21,519 bases of DNA from Clostridium sp. CAG:590. GTDB taxonomy: Bacteria > Bacillota > Clostridia > Lachnospirales > Lachnospiraceae. The DNA is taken from contig HF987770.1 in assembly GCA_000431135.1 (NCBI GenBank), forward strand, positions 1 to 21,519, read 5' to 3'. The notes under the pieces are model-generated. The model was not told the DNA's origin, did not search any database, and saw only the letters and a program-made list of their open reading frames with translations. A program made the position numbers and the translations under genes. Shown here one piece after another: positions 13,621 through 20,196 of the stretch (the stretch's first letter is position 1; the number at the start of each line of letters is the position of its first letter).

Positions 13621-14310
13621 TCAATTCGCTGTCATGCTACAAACACGCTCTCTTTTCTTCCAGCTTACAAAACCATACATATCATTAAAGAAGAAGATCA
13701 CAAAATTCACCACTACCGGGATATAAGCCGGATTCTCCATGGAAGCCAGCACCCATAACACAATCAACACAATATCATTCGACGCATATCCAAGTGCATA
13801 ATACGAAGAGCGAAGCATTGTAAGTGATGCTGCAAGAAAACTGGTCGTAACCGATATGGTACTGAACACGATATTCGGTGTCTTAAGCACATACAGGATA
13901 TCATAAAACACCGCCGTCGCTATCGTTCCAAAGAACAGAAGTCCCACAATATGTCTGCCATTCAACTTCTGAATCGCAACCTCTTTGCCATTCTCTGCCG
14001 GATTCTTAATCCAGGTAATCGTCGACCATACCGCCATCGGCATTGTCATTCCAAGATAGGTGATCATTTCACCCCAATAACGAAACCTCCATGATATGAT
14101 TCCATATAAAACACTGAATACAACCATCAATATCTGTGCCCATACATTCCCTTTTGCCGCAAAGATCAGGGACGTGATTCCAATACACGCCGCAACCAGA
14201 GTCAGAATATCAACATCTCCCGATACCAGATTGGAAATGATCACGATCCATAAAGATCCTAACCAAAGTATCCATTCCTTTATTGTTAAATCTTTTATTG
14301 GATTATTCAT
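13621..14310 (-). CDS. pnuC: PnuC-family nicotinamide/vitamin transporter
   Basis: This 229-residue inner-membrane protein has about seven transmembrane segments and PnuC signatures: SWRFRYWGEMITYLG near the middle, SYYALGYASNDIVLIVLW, and the C-terminal NDMYGFVSW. PnuC proteins let nicotinamide riboside in by facilitated diffusion, coupled to phosphorylation inside; relatives carry thiamine or riboflavin, and the sequence alone does not settle which. AAAGGAG lies eight bases before the ATG. It is downstream of a flavodoxin-like gene in the same operon. With a thiamine operon close by, a thiamine-type substrate is worth testing, although no riboswitch supports it. Confidence 0.9.
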   Translation of the reverse strand: MNNPIKDLTIKEWILWLGSLWIVIISNLVSGDVDILTLVAACIGITSLIFAAKGNVWAQILMVVFSVLYGIISWRFRYWGEMITYLGMTMPMAVWSTITWIKNPAENGKEVAIQKLNGRHIVGLLFFGTIATAVFYDILYVLKTPNIVFSTISVTTSFLAASLTMLRSSYYALGYASNDIVLIVLWVLASMENPAYIPVVVNFVIFFFNDMYGFVSWKKRERVCSMTAN

Positions 14311-14395
14311 TATACGCTCCTTTCAATAAGAAAGCGCCAGTATTATAATCTTCCACCATATACCGGGAATCCGCTACCGGCTCCATAACTTTCAT
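14303..14395 (-). CDS. Possible 30-residue small protein ahead of pnuC
   Basis: A short frame begins at an ATG one base after the flavodoxin stop and ends 8 bp inside pnuC, in the arrangement expected for translational coupling. The product begins MKVMEPVADSRYMVEDYN and has mixed charge with no membrane segment. It lacks its own clear ribosome site. It could be a real small protein, a coupling leader, or chance. Confidence 0.3.
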   Translation of the reverse strand: MKVMEPVADSRYMVEDYNTGAFLLKGAYNE

Positions 14396-14396
14396 C

Positions 14397-15011
14397 TTAA
14401 ATAAAATGTGTCCAGACATGCTCCTCCGTCTCCGGCATGCCGTACTTCTCTTTTCCGAGTGCGATACTCTTCATAAGGAATGTCATATTCCGGGCAAGTA
14501 CACGCATCGTCTGTTTTCCTTCCTCATCCATCTCGGCCTGCCCCGGTTCCCGTCCATGAATACTGTTCCAATACTGACTCGATGCAATCGGCATATTCGA
14601 GATTGTGAAATACTTATTGAGTTCATCAAAGGTTGCGGAACAGCCGCCTCGTCTTGCACATACCACACTGGCACCAACCTTCATTGACTTGTCAAATGAA
14701 GTGCTGTAGAACAAGCGGTCAAGACATGCGATCAAGGTTGCATTAGCAGATGCGTAATAAACCGGACTTGCGATCACAAGACCATCTGCCTCTTCAAACT
14801 TTGGTGCAAGCTCGTTCACAACATCATCAAACACACATTTTCCCTTTGTACTACAGGTTCCGCAGGCAATACATCCCCGAATATCCTTGTTGCCAATCTG
14901 AACCGTCTCTACCTCAACACCATTCTCTTCAAACACTTTCTCCATCTCTTTTACAGCCACCGTTGTGTTCCCCTGCACTCTGGGACTACCGTTAATAATC
15001 AATACTTTCAT
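14397..15011 (-). CDS. Flavodoxin-family NAD(P)H-dependent FMN reductase
   Basis: This 204-residue protein belongs to the NADPH-dependent FMN reductase / iron-sulfur flavoprotein-like group. The FMN phosphate loop is NGSPRVQGNT (residues 7-16), the flavin-ring loop is SPVYYASANATL, and a cysteine-rich CIACGTCSTKGKC segment (about 47-59) follows the pattern of clostridial members. The latter may bind an iron-sulfur cluster but the spacing is not proof. AAAGGAAGAG precedes the ATG. It is the first gene of a two-gene operon with pnuC, so it may act on redox homeostasis or on flavin or pyridine cofactors. The natural substrate is unknown. Confidence 0.88.
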   Translation of the reverse strand: MKVLIINGSPRVQGNTTVAVKEMEKVFEENGVEVETVQIGNKDIRGCIACGTCSTKGKCVFDDVVNELAPKFEEADGLVIASPVYYASANATLIACLDRLFYSTSFDKSMKVGASVVCARRGGCSATFDELNKYFTISNMPIASSQYWNSIHGREPGQAEMDEEGKQTMRVLARNMTFLMKSIALGKEKYGMPETEEHVWTHFI

Positions 15012-15040
15012 CCGTATCTCTTCCTTTCTGCTACAATTGT

Positions 15041-15071
15041 ATTATATATACTTTCATATATATCACATCAA
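15041..15071 (-). promoter_or_regulatory. Promoter of the flavodoxin-pnuC operon
   Basis: Minus-strand TTGATG (15066-15071) is followed by TATATA at 17 bases or TATAAT (15041-15046) at 19 bases. Transcription would start about 25 bases before the flavodoxin ATG. Confidence 0.6.
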
Positions 15072-15108
15072 GATTTCAAGCTATAATCATTACATCGTAA
15101 ACCTGCTC

Positions 15109-15339
15109 TTATCTACCTCGTTCCGTCGTCAGAAATTGCCGATAGAATCTTACCCCTACCAGGCTGGTTATCACCTCTGTAATTGGAAATGTCATCCAGA
15201 ACCAATTAAGACCAAACCTTGAAAACAGAAATCCTAATGGCACAAACAACACCATTGTCCGTATCACCGTAAGCAGCGAACTTTTCAGACTCGAACCAAC
15301 TGCCTAAAAAAATACCGGAACAAAAAGAATGTCTGCCAT
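15109..15339 (-). pseudogene. 3' remnant of a MATE-family efflux gene
   Basis: Minus-strand translation gives MADILFVPVFF, an in-frame TAG (15304-15306), then AVGSSLKSSLLTVIRTMVLF, PLGFLFSRFGLNWFWMTFPI and TEVITSLVGVRFYRQF to a TAA at 15109. This is the C-terminal part of a MATE drug/sodium antiporter, where VFFQA is usual, so TAG replaces a glutamine codon. A TGA follows within two codons upstream of the ATG, and no more of the gene remains. The 410-bp stretch between the flavodoxin and thiamine operons is thus mostly this decayed gene plus the inverted repeats at 15364-15437. Confidence 0.8.
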
Positions 15340-15363
15340 TCTTCATAAATTACACACATTCTA

Positions 15364-15437
15364 ATGCGGAAGCCAGGGATAGTCAACTTCTAATTAGAAG
15401 CTGAAATACCTGGATGAAATAATTATTCCATCCGCAT
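15364..15437. repeat. Nested inverted repeats at the thiE 3' end
   Basis: Three nested pairs share one centre region: ATGCGG (15364) with CCGCAT (15432-15437), CCAGG (15373) with CCTGG (15409-15413), and the palindrome CTTCTAATTAGAAG (15387-15400). The outer right arm lies in the last codons of the thiE-like gene. There is no T-run, so a plain intrinsic terminator is unlikely; a 3' stabilising structure is possible. Confidence 0.45.
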
Positions 15438-16019
15438 GAATCCTGACATCATGCATGCGCCTGCTGCGCCTGCCTCCATCACCTGTGGCAGGCGTTTCTC
15501 ATTCATTCCTCCAATGGCATAGACCGGAACCGGGCATTGTCTGCATATCTCTTCTACAAATACTATGCCGCTTCCTTTCAGTCCCTTCTTACATTCCGTC
15601 TCGAATATCGTACCAAGCACAATCTGTGTTGCTCCACACTGAACGGCATATTGCATATCTTCTAAGCTGTGACAGGATACACTGATCTGCGTAAAACACC
15701 CGCGCAATTCACGCAGCTCCCACTCTGACAAAACCTGTAGTCCCGGAATCGTCATATGAATACACCGACATCCGATCCGCTTCGCAATCTCCTTTTTTGA
15801 ATGTACAAAAAGACGTACCTGTTCTGCCTCACAAATAGCCAGTACCTGTTCTGCCAATTGCTCGTACTCCTCGTCCGACAGGTCTTTTTCCCGCAGGATC
15901 ATAGCATACGGATGCAGCCGTGCGACTTTTTTAAGCTGCTCCAGAAAATCACCCTGCACCAGCGAACGATTCGTAATTACAATCGTATGTCCATACAGAT
16001 CAGACATACAGATAATCAT
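15423..16019 (-). CDS. thiE: ThiE/TenI-like thiamine-phosphate synthase
   Basis: This 198-residue TIM-barrel protein shows the ThiE/TenI pattern: ILREKDLSDEEY near residues 41-52 (substrate-binding Arg and Lys), VLGTIFETECKKGLKGSG (about 134-151) and the phosphate-binding end YAIGGMNEKRLPQVMEAGAAGACMMSGFM. The usual GVHLGQxD segment reads CIHMTIPG instead, so it diverges from standard ThiE and could be a TenI-type thiazole tautomerase. ThiE joins hydroxymethylpyrimidine diphosphate and thiazole phosphate. The start overlaps the thiH stop; ATG 16019 and ATG 16007 are both possible and neither has a strong ribosome site. It is last in the thiSGH(E) operon. Confidence 0.82.
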   Translation of the reverse strand: MIICMSDLYGHTIVITNRSLVQGDFLEQLKKVARLHPYAMILREKDLSDEEYEQLAEQVLAICEAEQVRLFVHSKKEIAKRIGCRCIHMTIPGLQVLSEWELRELRGCFTQISVSCHSLEDMQYAVQCGATQIVLGTIFETECKKGLKGSGIVFVEEICRQCPVPVYAIGGMNEKRLPQVMEAGAAGACMMSGFMRME

Positions 16020-17259
16020 TCAGGACAGGCTGTAACCCGCCCTTCTCCATATCCTCATACATAGAAGCAAAAGAACGGTTGTCATTGATCTCGAACTGTT
16101 CATCTCCGACATCTGCATCCTCTTTGCCCTCGTATTTCTCTTCATGATCTCCAATCCCAGTAGAGACACCGGCAGAGACCTTTGTCGCACATATTTTTGT
16201 AATTCCATTCCGGAAGGTAGCACTTTCCCGGCTTGACACGGTAATGCCTGCAAATGGAAGGAACAGACGATACGCACAAAGTACCTGACAAAGCTCCTTC
16301 TCACCGACATCCCTTGGATTGATCTTATCATTATTCACAATTGGTCGCAAACGCGGACAACTTAATGACAATTCCGCATGTGGATATTTCCGGTTAATGT
16401 AATAGACATGCAATGCAGTTGCCAAGGCATCCTTTCTAAAATCATCCAGACCTAAGAGTGCCGAGAATCCTGCACCACGCATACCGCCCATCAGTGCCCG
16501 CTCCTGTGCATCAAAACGATACGGCCATACACGTTTGTGTCCCATCAGATGTAATGTCTCATATTTATCCGTATTGTATGTCTCCTGAAAGACCGTTACA
16601 TAATCCACACCACATTCATGCAGATAGCTGTATTCCTCTACATTGACCGGATAGATCTCAATTCCAATATTTTTAAAATATTTTCTTGCGATCTTCACTG
16701 CCTCTCCAATATAAGTAACATCGGAATACGTCCGGCTCTCTCCGGTCAGGATCAGAATCTCCTCCATTCCTGTTTTTGCAATTACCTGCATTTCATGTTC
16801 TATCTCCTCCATGGTAAGCTTCTTCCGGCGGATATTGTTATAACAGTTAAAACCACAGTATATGCAGTAATTCTGACAGTAATTTGCAATGTAAAGCGGT
16901 GTAAAGATATAGACTGTGTTGCCAAAATGATTCTTCGTGATCTCCTCTGCCTTTCTTGCCATCCGCTCTAAGAACGGAGCCGCTGCCGGTGATAACAGTG
17001 CCTTGAAATCCTCAATCGAACATGTCTCATGTGACAATGCCCGTTCTACATCCATTGCCGTATAAGCATCATAATCAAATGCATCCATTACCTGTAATAC
17101 CTTGTCCTTGATATCCGACTCGATCACCTGCATACCTTCCATATATTCCATGTGGTTGGTTCGAAATGACGCATCCTGTTCTAACCGATGTTTTCTCTCT
17201 AATGCCTCCTGCGGCAGCTTATCACTATCAATAAAATAGACCTGGTTCTCCTCATTCAT
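16000..17259 (-). CDS. thiH: 2-iminoacetate synthase, radical SAM (ThiH)
   Basis: This 419-residue radical-SAM enzyme cleaves tyrosine to dehydroglycine (2-iminoacetate) and p-cresol for thiazole synthesis. The cluster motif is Cys128-x3-Cys132-x2-Cys135 (NYCQNYCIYCGFN), preceded by the family's LSPAAAPFLERMARKAEEIT and followed by ILTGES. The first 40-50 residues exceed the usual length of about 370, but AGGAGG lies eight bases before this ATG, so the start is well supported. The product ends GGLQPVLNDYLYV. ThiH rather than glycine oxidase ThiO fits an anaerobe. It lies 12 bp after thiG and overlaps the thiE-like gene. Confidence 0.93.
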   Translation of the reverse strand: MNEENQVYFIDSDKLPQEALERKHRLEQDASFRTNHMEYMEGMQVIESDIKDKVLQVMDAFDYDAYTAMDVERALSHETCSIEDFKALLSPAAAPFLERMARKAEEITKNHFGNTVYIFTPLYIANYCQNYCIYCGFNCYNNIRRKKLTMEEIEHEMQVIAKTGMEEILILTGESRTYSDVTYIGEAVKIARKYFKNIGIEIYPVNVEEYSYLHECGVDYVTVFQETYNTDKYETLHLMGHKRVWPYRFDAQERALMGGMRGAGFSALLGLDDFRKDALATALHVYYINRKYPHAELSLSCPRLRPIVNNDKINPRDVGEKELCQVLCAYRLFLPFAGITVSSRESATFRNGITKICATKVSAGVSTGIGDHEEKYEGKEDADVGDEQFEINDNRSFASMYEDMEKGGLQPVLNDYLYV

Positions 17260-17271
17260 GAAACTGTCCTC

Positions 17272-18036
17272 CTAACGCAAAAAGCCTGTCAATGGATCAG
17301 AAGCACTTCCACCTCTGGCAAGCACACGTCCCATTCCGGTAAGGTAAGCCTTTCTTCCTGCTTCGATCGCTAATTTAAATGCTGCCGCCATCTCCGGTAC
17401 ATCTCCTGCTGTTGCAATCGCTGTATTTGCCATAACTGCTGCTGCGCCCATCTCCATTGCCTCACATGCCTGGGACGGCTTACCAATTCCTGCATCCACA
17501 ATGATCGGCAGATCTATCTCATCAATCAATACCTGAATCATCTCTTTGGTCGCAAGTCCTTTATTACTTCCAATCGGAGCTGCAAGTGGCATAACTGCCG
17601 CAGCACCGGCATTTTGAAGGTCTCTTGCTACATTTAAGTCCGGATTCATATATGGTAATACGACAAATCCTTCCTTCGCAAGAATCTCTGTTGCCTTCAC
17701 TGTCTCATAATTATCCGGGAAGAGATACTTTGTATCCCGCATAATCTCTACTTTCACAAAATTACCGCATCCCATTGCCTGACTAAGTCTTGCAATCCGA
17801 ACAGCTTCTTCTGCATTTCTCGCCCCGGAAGTATTCGGAAGTAACGTAACGCCTTCCGGAATGTAGTCTAATATATTCTCGCTTTCCTGTGTATTCGCCC
17901 GGCGTAGTGCAAGCGTAATGATCTCTGCCCCACCCTGCTTTACTGCTGCTTCAATCAGTTTCAGATTATATTTTCCTGATCCTAGAATAAAACGGCTGTT
18001 GAATTCCTTGCCGCCTAATACTAATTTATCTTCCAT
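17272..18036 (-). CDS. thiG: Thiazole synthase (ThiG)
   Basis: This 254-residue TIM-barrel enzyme builds the thiamine thiazole from deoxyxylulose phosphate, 2-iminoacetate and ThiS thiocarboxylate. The Schiff-base lysine is Lys95 in NFVKVEIMRD. Other family segments are LLPNTSGARNAEEAVR, VMPLAAPIGSNKG, IVDAGIGKPSQA and the C-terminal ASDPLTGFLR. I use ATG 18036, seven bases after AAGGAGAA; the longer frame to 18072 has no ribosome site. Length is usual for the family. It lies between thiS and thiH. Confidence 0.95.
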   Translation of the reverse strand: MEDKLVLGGKEFNSRFILGSGKYNLKLIEAAVKQGGAEIITLALRRANTQESENILDYIPEGVTLLPNTSGARNAEEAVRIARLSQAMGCGNFVKVEIMRDTKYLFPDNYETVKATEILAKEGFVVLPYMNPDLNVARDLQNAGAAAVMPLAAPIGSNKGLATKEMIQVLIDEIDLPIIVDAGIGKPSQACEAMEMGAAAVMANTAIATAGDVPEMAAAFKLAIEAGRKAYLTGMGRVLARGGSASDPLTGFLR

Positions 18037-18147
18037 CTTCTGTTCTCCTTCATTTTTAACATAATTTAACAATCGGTAAATGTTATATCCTTTTTTTATA
18101 TGTCATTTCACGAATGATGCTCTGTTTGAGGCCTCTTCCTCCAGGTC

Positions 18148-18342
18148 TCAACCCCCACCCATGAACTCTAACACTTCGATCGTATCTTCATCCTGAATAG
18201 TGATATTACCCAGATCTTCTCTTGCAAGAATCTCCAGATTCCGCTCTACCACAATCCGATCCGGTCGATAGCCCGTTTCTTCCAGATATTCCAACAGATT
18301 CAGCCCGGCAATATCCTTTTCTTTTCCGTTCACCTTTACCAT
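18148..18342 (-). CDS. thiS: Sulfur carrier protein ThiS
   Basis: This 64-residue beta-grasp protein ends in FMGGG, with the glycine tail exposed at once, unlike the carrier of the metY operon. Its thiocarboxylate donates sulfur to ThiG. AAAGGAG lies seven bases before the ATG. It is the first gene of thiS-thiG-thiH-thiE. The operon has no thiF to adenylate it, so an E1 from elsewhere must act; the one at 467-1273 is the nearest candidate. No TPP riboswitch is recognisable upstream. Confidence 0.92.
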   Translation of the reverse strand: MVKVNGKEKDIAGLNLLEYLEETGYRPDRIVVERNLEILAREDLGNITIQDEDTIEVLEFMGGG

Positions 18343-18429
18343 ATATAATCTCCTTTATTCCTTTTTCTCCGCAAAATCTACATCGTTAACGAAGCGTTTT
18401 TACTATATCGGACAACTTTTCATAAAATG

Positions 18430-18470
18430 AAAAAAGCACCGAACCATACACGTTCTGTACGGTCCGGCGC
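18430..18470 (-). terminator. Intrinsic terminator upstream of thiS
   Basis: On the minus strand a 15-pair stem (three G-U pairs) with a 5-base loop is followed by six U residues. On the plus strand the same positions would be A-C mismatches, so it works only in the minus direction. It either ends the cation transporter transcript or acts as an attenuator in a leader of the thiamine operon. The 353-bp gap 18343-18695 holds this terminator, weak inverted repeats and a doubtful 74-codon frame that runs through the hairpin. Confidence 0.85.
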
Positions 18471-18695
18471 CTGTTATGATTCATGAAAAGTGGTGCCCCC
18501 AGTTCACGCAGCAGATCATTCTCTCTTATCAAAGATCTTTCTGCCTGCCCACTATTGTATCTGATTTTTCTATATTGTGCAAGCAGATCCCTTATGTTTT
18601 GCATCACCATTTTATATCATTGTACAAAAACTCATCCGGTAAAACATCGTTCCGATTGCTTCTATCAGACGAATTGCCACATACTTTCCTGCATA

Positions 18696-19604
18696 CTATG
18701 CCGGATTCACATGCACCATAATATGTTTAACCTTCGGAAAATCTTTCTCAATCTTATCATGTACTTCTTCTGCAATCTCATGTGCATGCTGTAATGTGTA
18801 GGACGCATTTACCCGAATCTCTACATCTACATAGATTTTATTGCCAAAGATACGGGTTTGCAGCAGATCAATTCCTAACACTTCCGAATGTGCCAGAACC
18901 GATTCATAAATTGCACGCTCCATTGCTTCATCACAGGAATGATCCACCATCTTATCCACTGCATCCTTGAAAATATCATATGCTGCTTTCACAATGAATA
19001 TAAAGATGACCAGACTGGCAATGGAATCCATGATTGGAAAACCAAGCATAGCTCCACCAATACCGATCAAAGCTCCAACGGATGACAACGCATCCGAACG
19101 GTGATGCCATGCATCTGCCATCAACGCACTGGAATCAATCTTCTTTGCATAATGCCGGGTATACCAGTACATAACCTCTTTCACTACAATTGAGATAATC
19201 GCTGCAATCAATGCCAACATACCCGGTACTTCCAGATTGCTGTAATTACCCTTGACGATTGCCCGCATTGCCTGCAGTCCGATCTCTAATCCGGTAAAGA
19301 GCAGTACCATTGCTAACACAATAGCAGCCACGCACTCCAAACGCTCATGTCCATATGGATGTTCCTTATCCGACTCTCTCGATGCCAGTTTCACTCCAAT
19401 GATCACAATGACTGTACTAAATACATCCGATGCCGAATGTACCGCATCACTGATCATCGCATTGGAATGTGCGATCACACCTGCCATCAGCTTAAAAACT
19501 GACAAAACCGCATTTGCCAGAATTGTAATTACCGACACCCGATTCACTACTTGTTGAAATGTAGCCTCCGTATCCTTGTTACTCCATGTCTTGTTGTCTT
19601 CCAT
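18696..19604 (-). CDS. Cation diffusion facilitator transporter
   Basis: This 302-residue membrane protein exports divalent metals in exchange for protons. It shows about six transmembrane segments, metal-site motifs His56-x3-Asp60 (DAVHSASD) and His167-x3-Asp171 (DAWHHRSD), the HPYGHERLE motif between them, and a cytoplasmic C-terminal domain with histidines (LQHAHEIAEEVHD, KHIMVHVNP). The metal (Zn, Fe, Co, Ni, Mn or Cd) cannot be fixed from these. I use the ATG at 19604, nine bases after GAGAGG; an ATG at 19613 touches that site. A long leader of about 300 bases with a terminator lies before it, so expression is likely controlled by RNA structure. Confidence 0.92.
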   Translation of the reverse strand: MEDNKTWSNKDTEATFQQVVNRVSVITILANAVLSVFKLMAGVIAHSNAMISDAVHSASDVFSTVIVIIGVKLASRESDKEHPYGHERLECVAAIVLAMVLLFTGLEIGLQAMRAIVKGNYSNLEVPGMLALIAAIISIVVKEVMYWYTRHYAKKIDSSALMADAWHHRSDALSSVGALIGIGGAMLGFPIMDSIASLVIFIFIVKAAYDIFKDAVDKMVDHSCDEAMERAIYESVLAHSEVLGIDLLQTRIFGNKIYVDVEIRVNASYTLQHAHEIAEEVHDKIEKDFPKVKHIMVHVNPA

Positions 19605-19766
19605 ACTTACCATCCTCTCTTTCCTACCAGCTTCGACCGTGTCTGTTACAGATTCTCATAATTAAAGTAAGATAGCTCTATGGCACTCATTCTTAATATG
19701 TGGGGATTCCGATAAGATAAGCCAGGCAATCTGTTGTTATTAACAGGTTCCTGCACTTCCAGGTAT

Positions 19767-19813
19767 AAAAAAACACCCACGAATCAGTATAAGCAACTAC
19801 TGTCCCGTGGATG
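19767..19813 (-). terminator. Terminator inside the cation-transporter leader
   Basis: On the minus strand CATCCACG pairs with CGTGGGTG (one G-U) and, inside, CAGTA pairs with TACTG; seven T residues follow at once. It lies 163 bases before the transporter start and after a strong promoter, the usual layout of a transcription-attenuating riboswitch. Confidence 0.85.
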
Positions 19814-19907
19814 TAAAGAATTCCACTGCCTTCAAGGCCCGACTCCCTTGGCATATGCCAATGGTCTGCTCAGTTTGTACTGTAGATTTGTATGCAGTGC
19901 AAAGAGT
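19767..19907 (-). ncRNA. Structured leader RNA, candidate metal riboswitch
   Basis: A transcript from the promoter at 19914-19942 would run about 140 bases to the terminator. It can form a closing stem (CACTGC at 19894-19899 with GCAGTG at 19824-19829), a hairpin CAGT/ACTG (19871-19882), and a hairpin TTGGC-ATAT-GCCAA (19848-19861), followed by the terminator. Position ahead of a cation exporter suggests a metal sensor such as the NiCo (czcD) class, but I do not recognise the class consensus and cannot fold it here. It could instead be a small RNA of its own. The 160 bases between the terminator and the transporter gene show no other gene. Confidence 0.55.
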
Positions 19908-19913
19908 TAATTT

Positions 19914-19942
19914 AGAATAGCATTTTTATTATAATATGTCAA
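19914..19942 (-). promoter_or_regulatory. Promoter of the structured leader and cation transporter
   Basis: Minus-strand TTGACA (19937-19942), 17-base spacer and TATTCT (19914-19919), with TGC just before the -10 as an extended element. The predicted start is near 19907, about 300 bases ahead of the transporter ATG. Confidence 0.75.
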
Positions 19943-20049
19943 CATTTATTTTTTGATTTCTCGTTTATAGTTAGTATAGTCTAACCTTTATTTGCGCATT
20001 GAAACCTTATCCCTCTCCGCAGCTTCCCTTTTTTGATACAATTTAGGTA

Positions 20050-20078
20050 TTGCACCATCATTCACATCTTGTTATACT
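20050..20078 (+). promoter_or_regulatory. Possible promoter of the PurF-like gene
   Basis: TTGCAC (20050-20055), 17-base spacer and TATACT (20073-20078). A second TTGTTATACT occurs at 20127-20136 without a clear -35. The leader would be about 110 bases and shows no riboswitch that I recognise. Confidence 0.45.
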
Positions 20079-20196
20079 TCAATAGGATATTTTACAAGAA
20101 TTGCGTAACCATCTATCCTATGATATTTGTTATACTAACATTTCATTTTGATAAGGTTCGCAGTTATATAATTATGAAAGATAAGGAGATTACGTG

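Noticed and set aside
15350..15440. TPP riboswitch near the ACCTGGATGA stretch
   Set aside because: Only a few bases resemble the conserved core; it lies downstream of the operon and lacks CTGAGA and the second stem sequence.
18386..18610. A 74-codon minus-strand frame between the cation transporter and thiS
   Set aside because: It runs through the full terminator hairpin and U-tract, has no clear ribosome site, and matches nothing I know. Noncoding leader sequence explains it better.
18424..18620. T-box leader upstream of thiS
   Set aside because: An AGAGAG stretch and a terminator are present, but the conserved T-box sequence (TGGNACCGCG) and specifier-loop layout are not visible.
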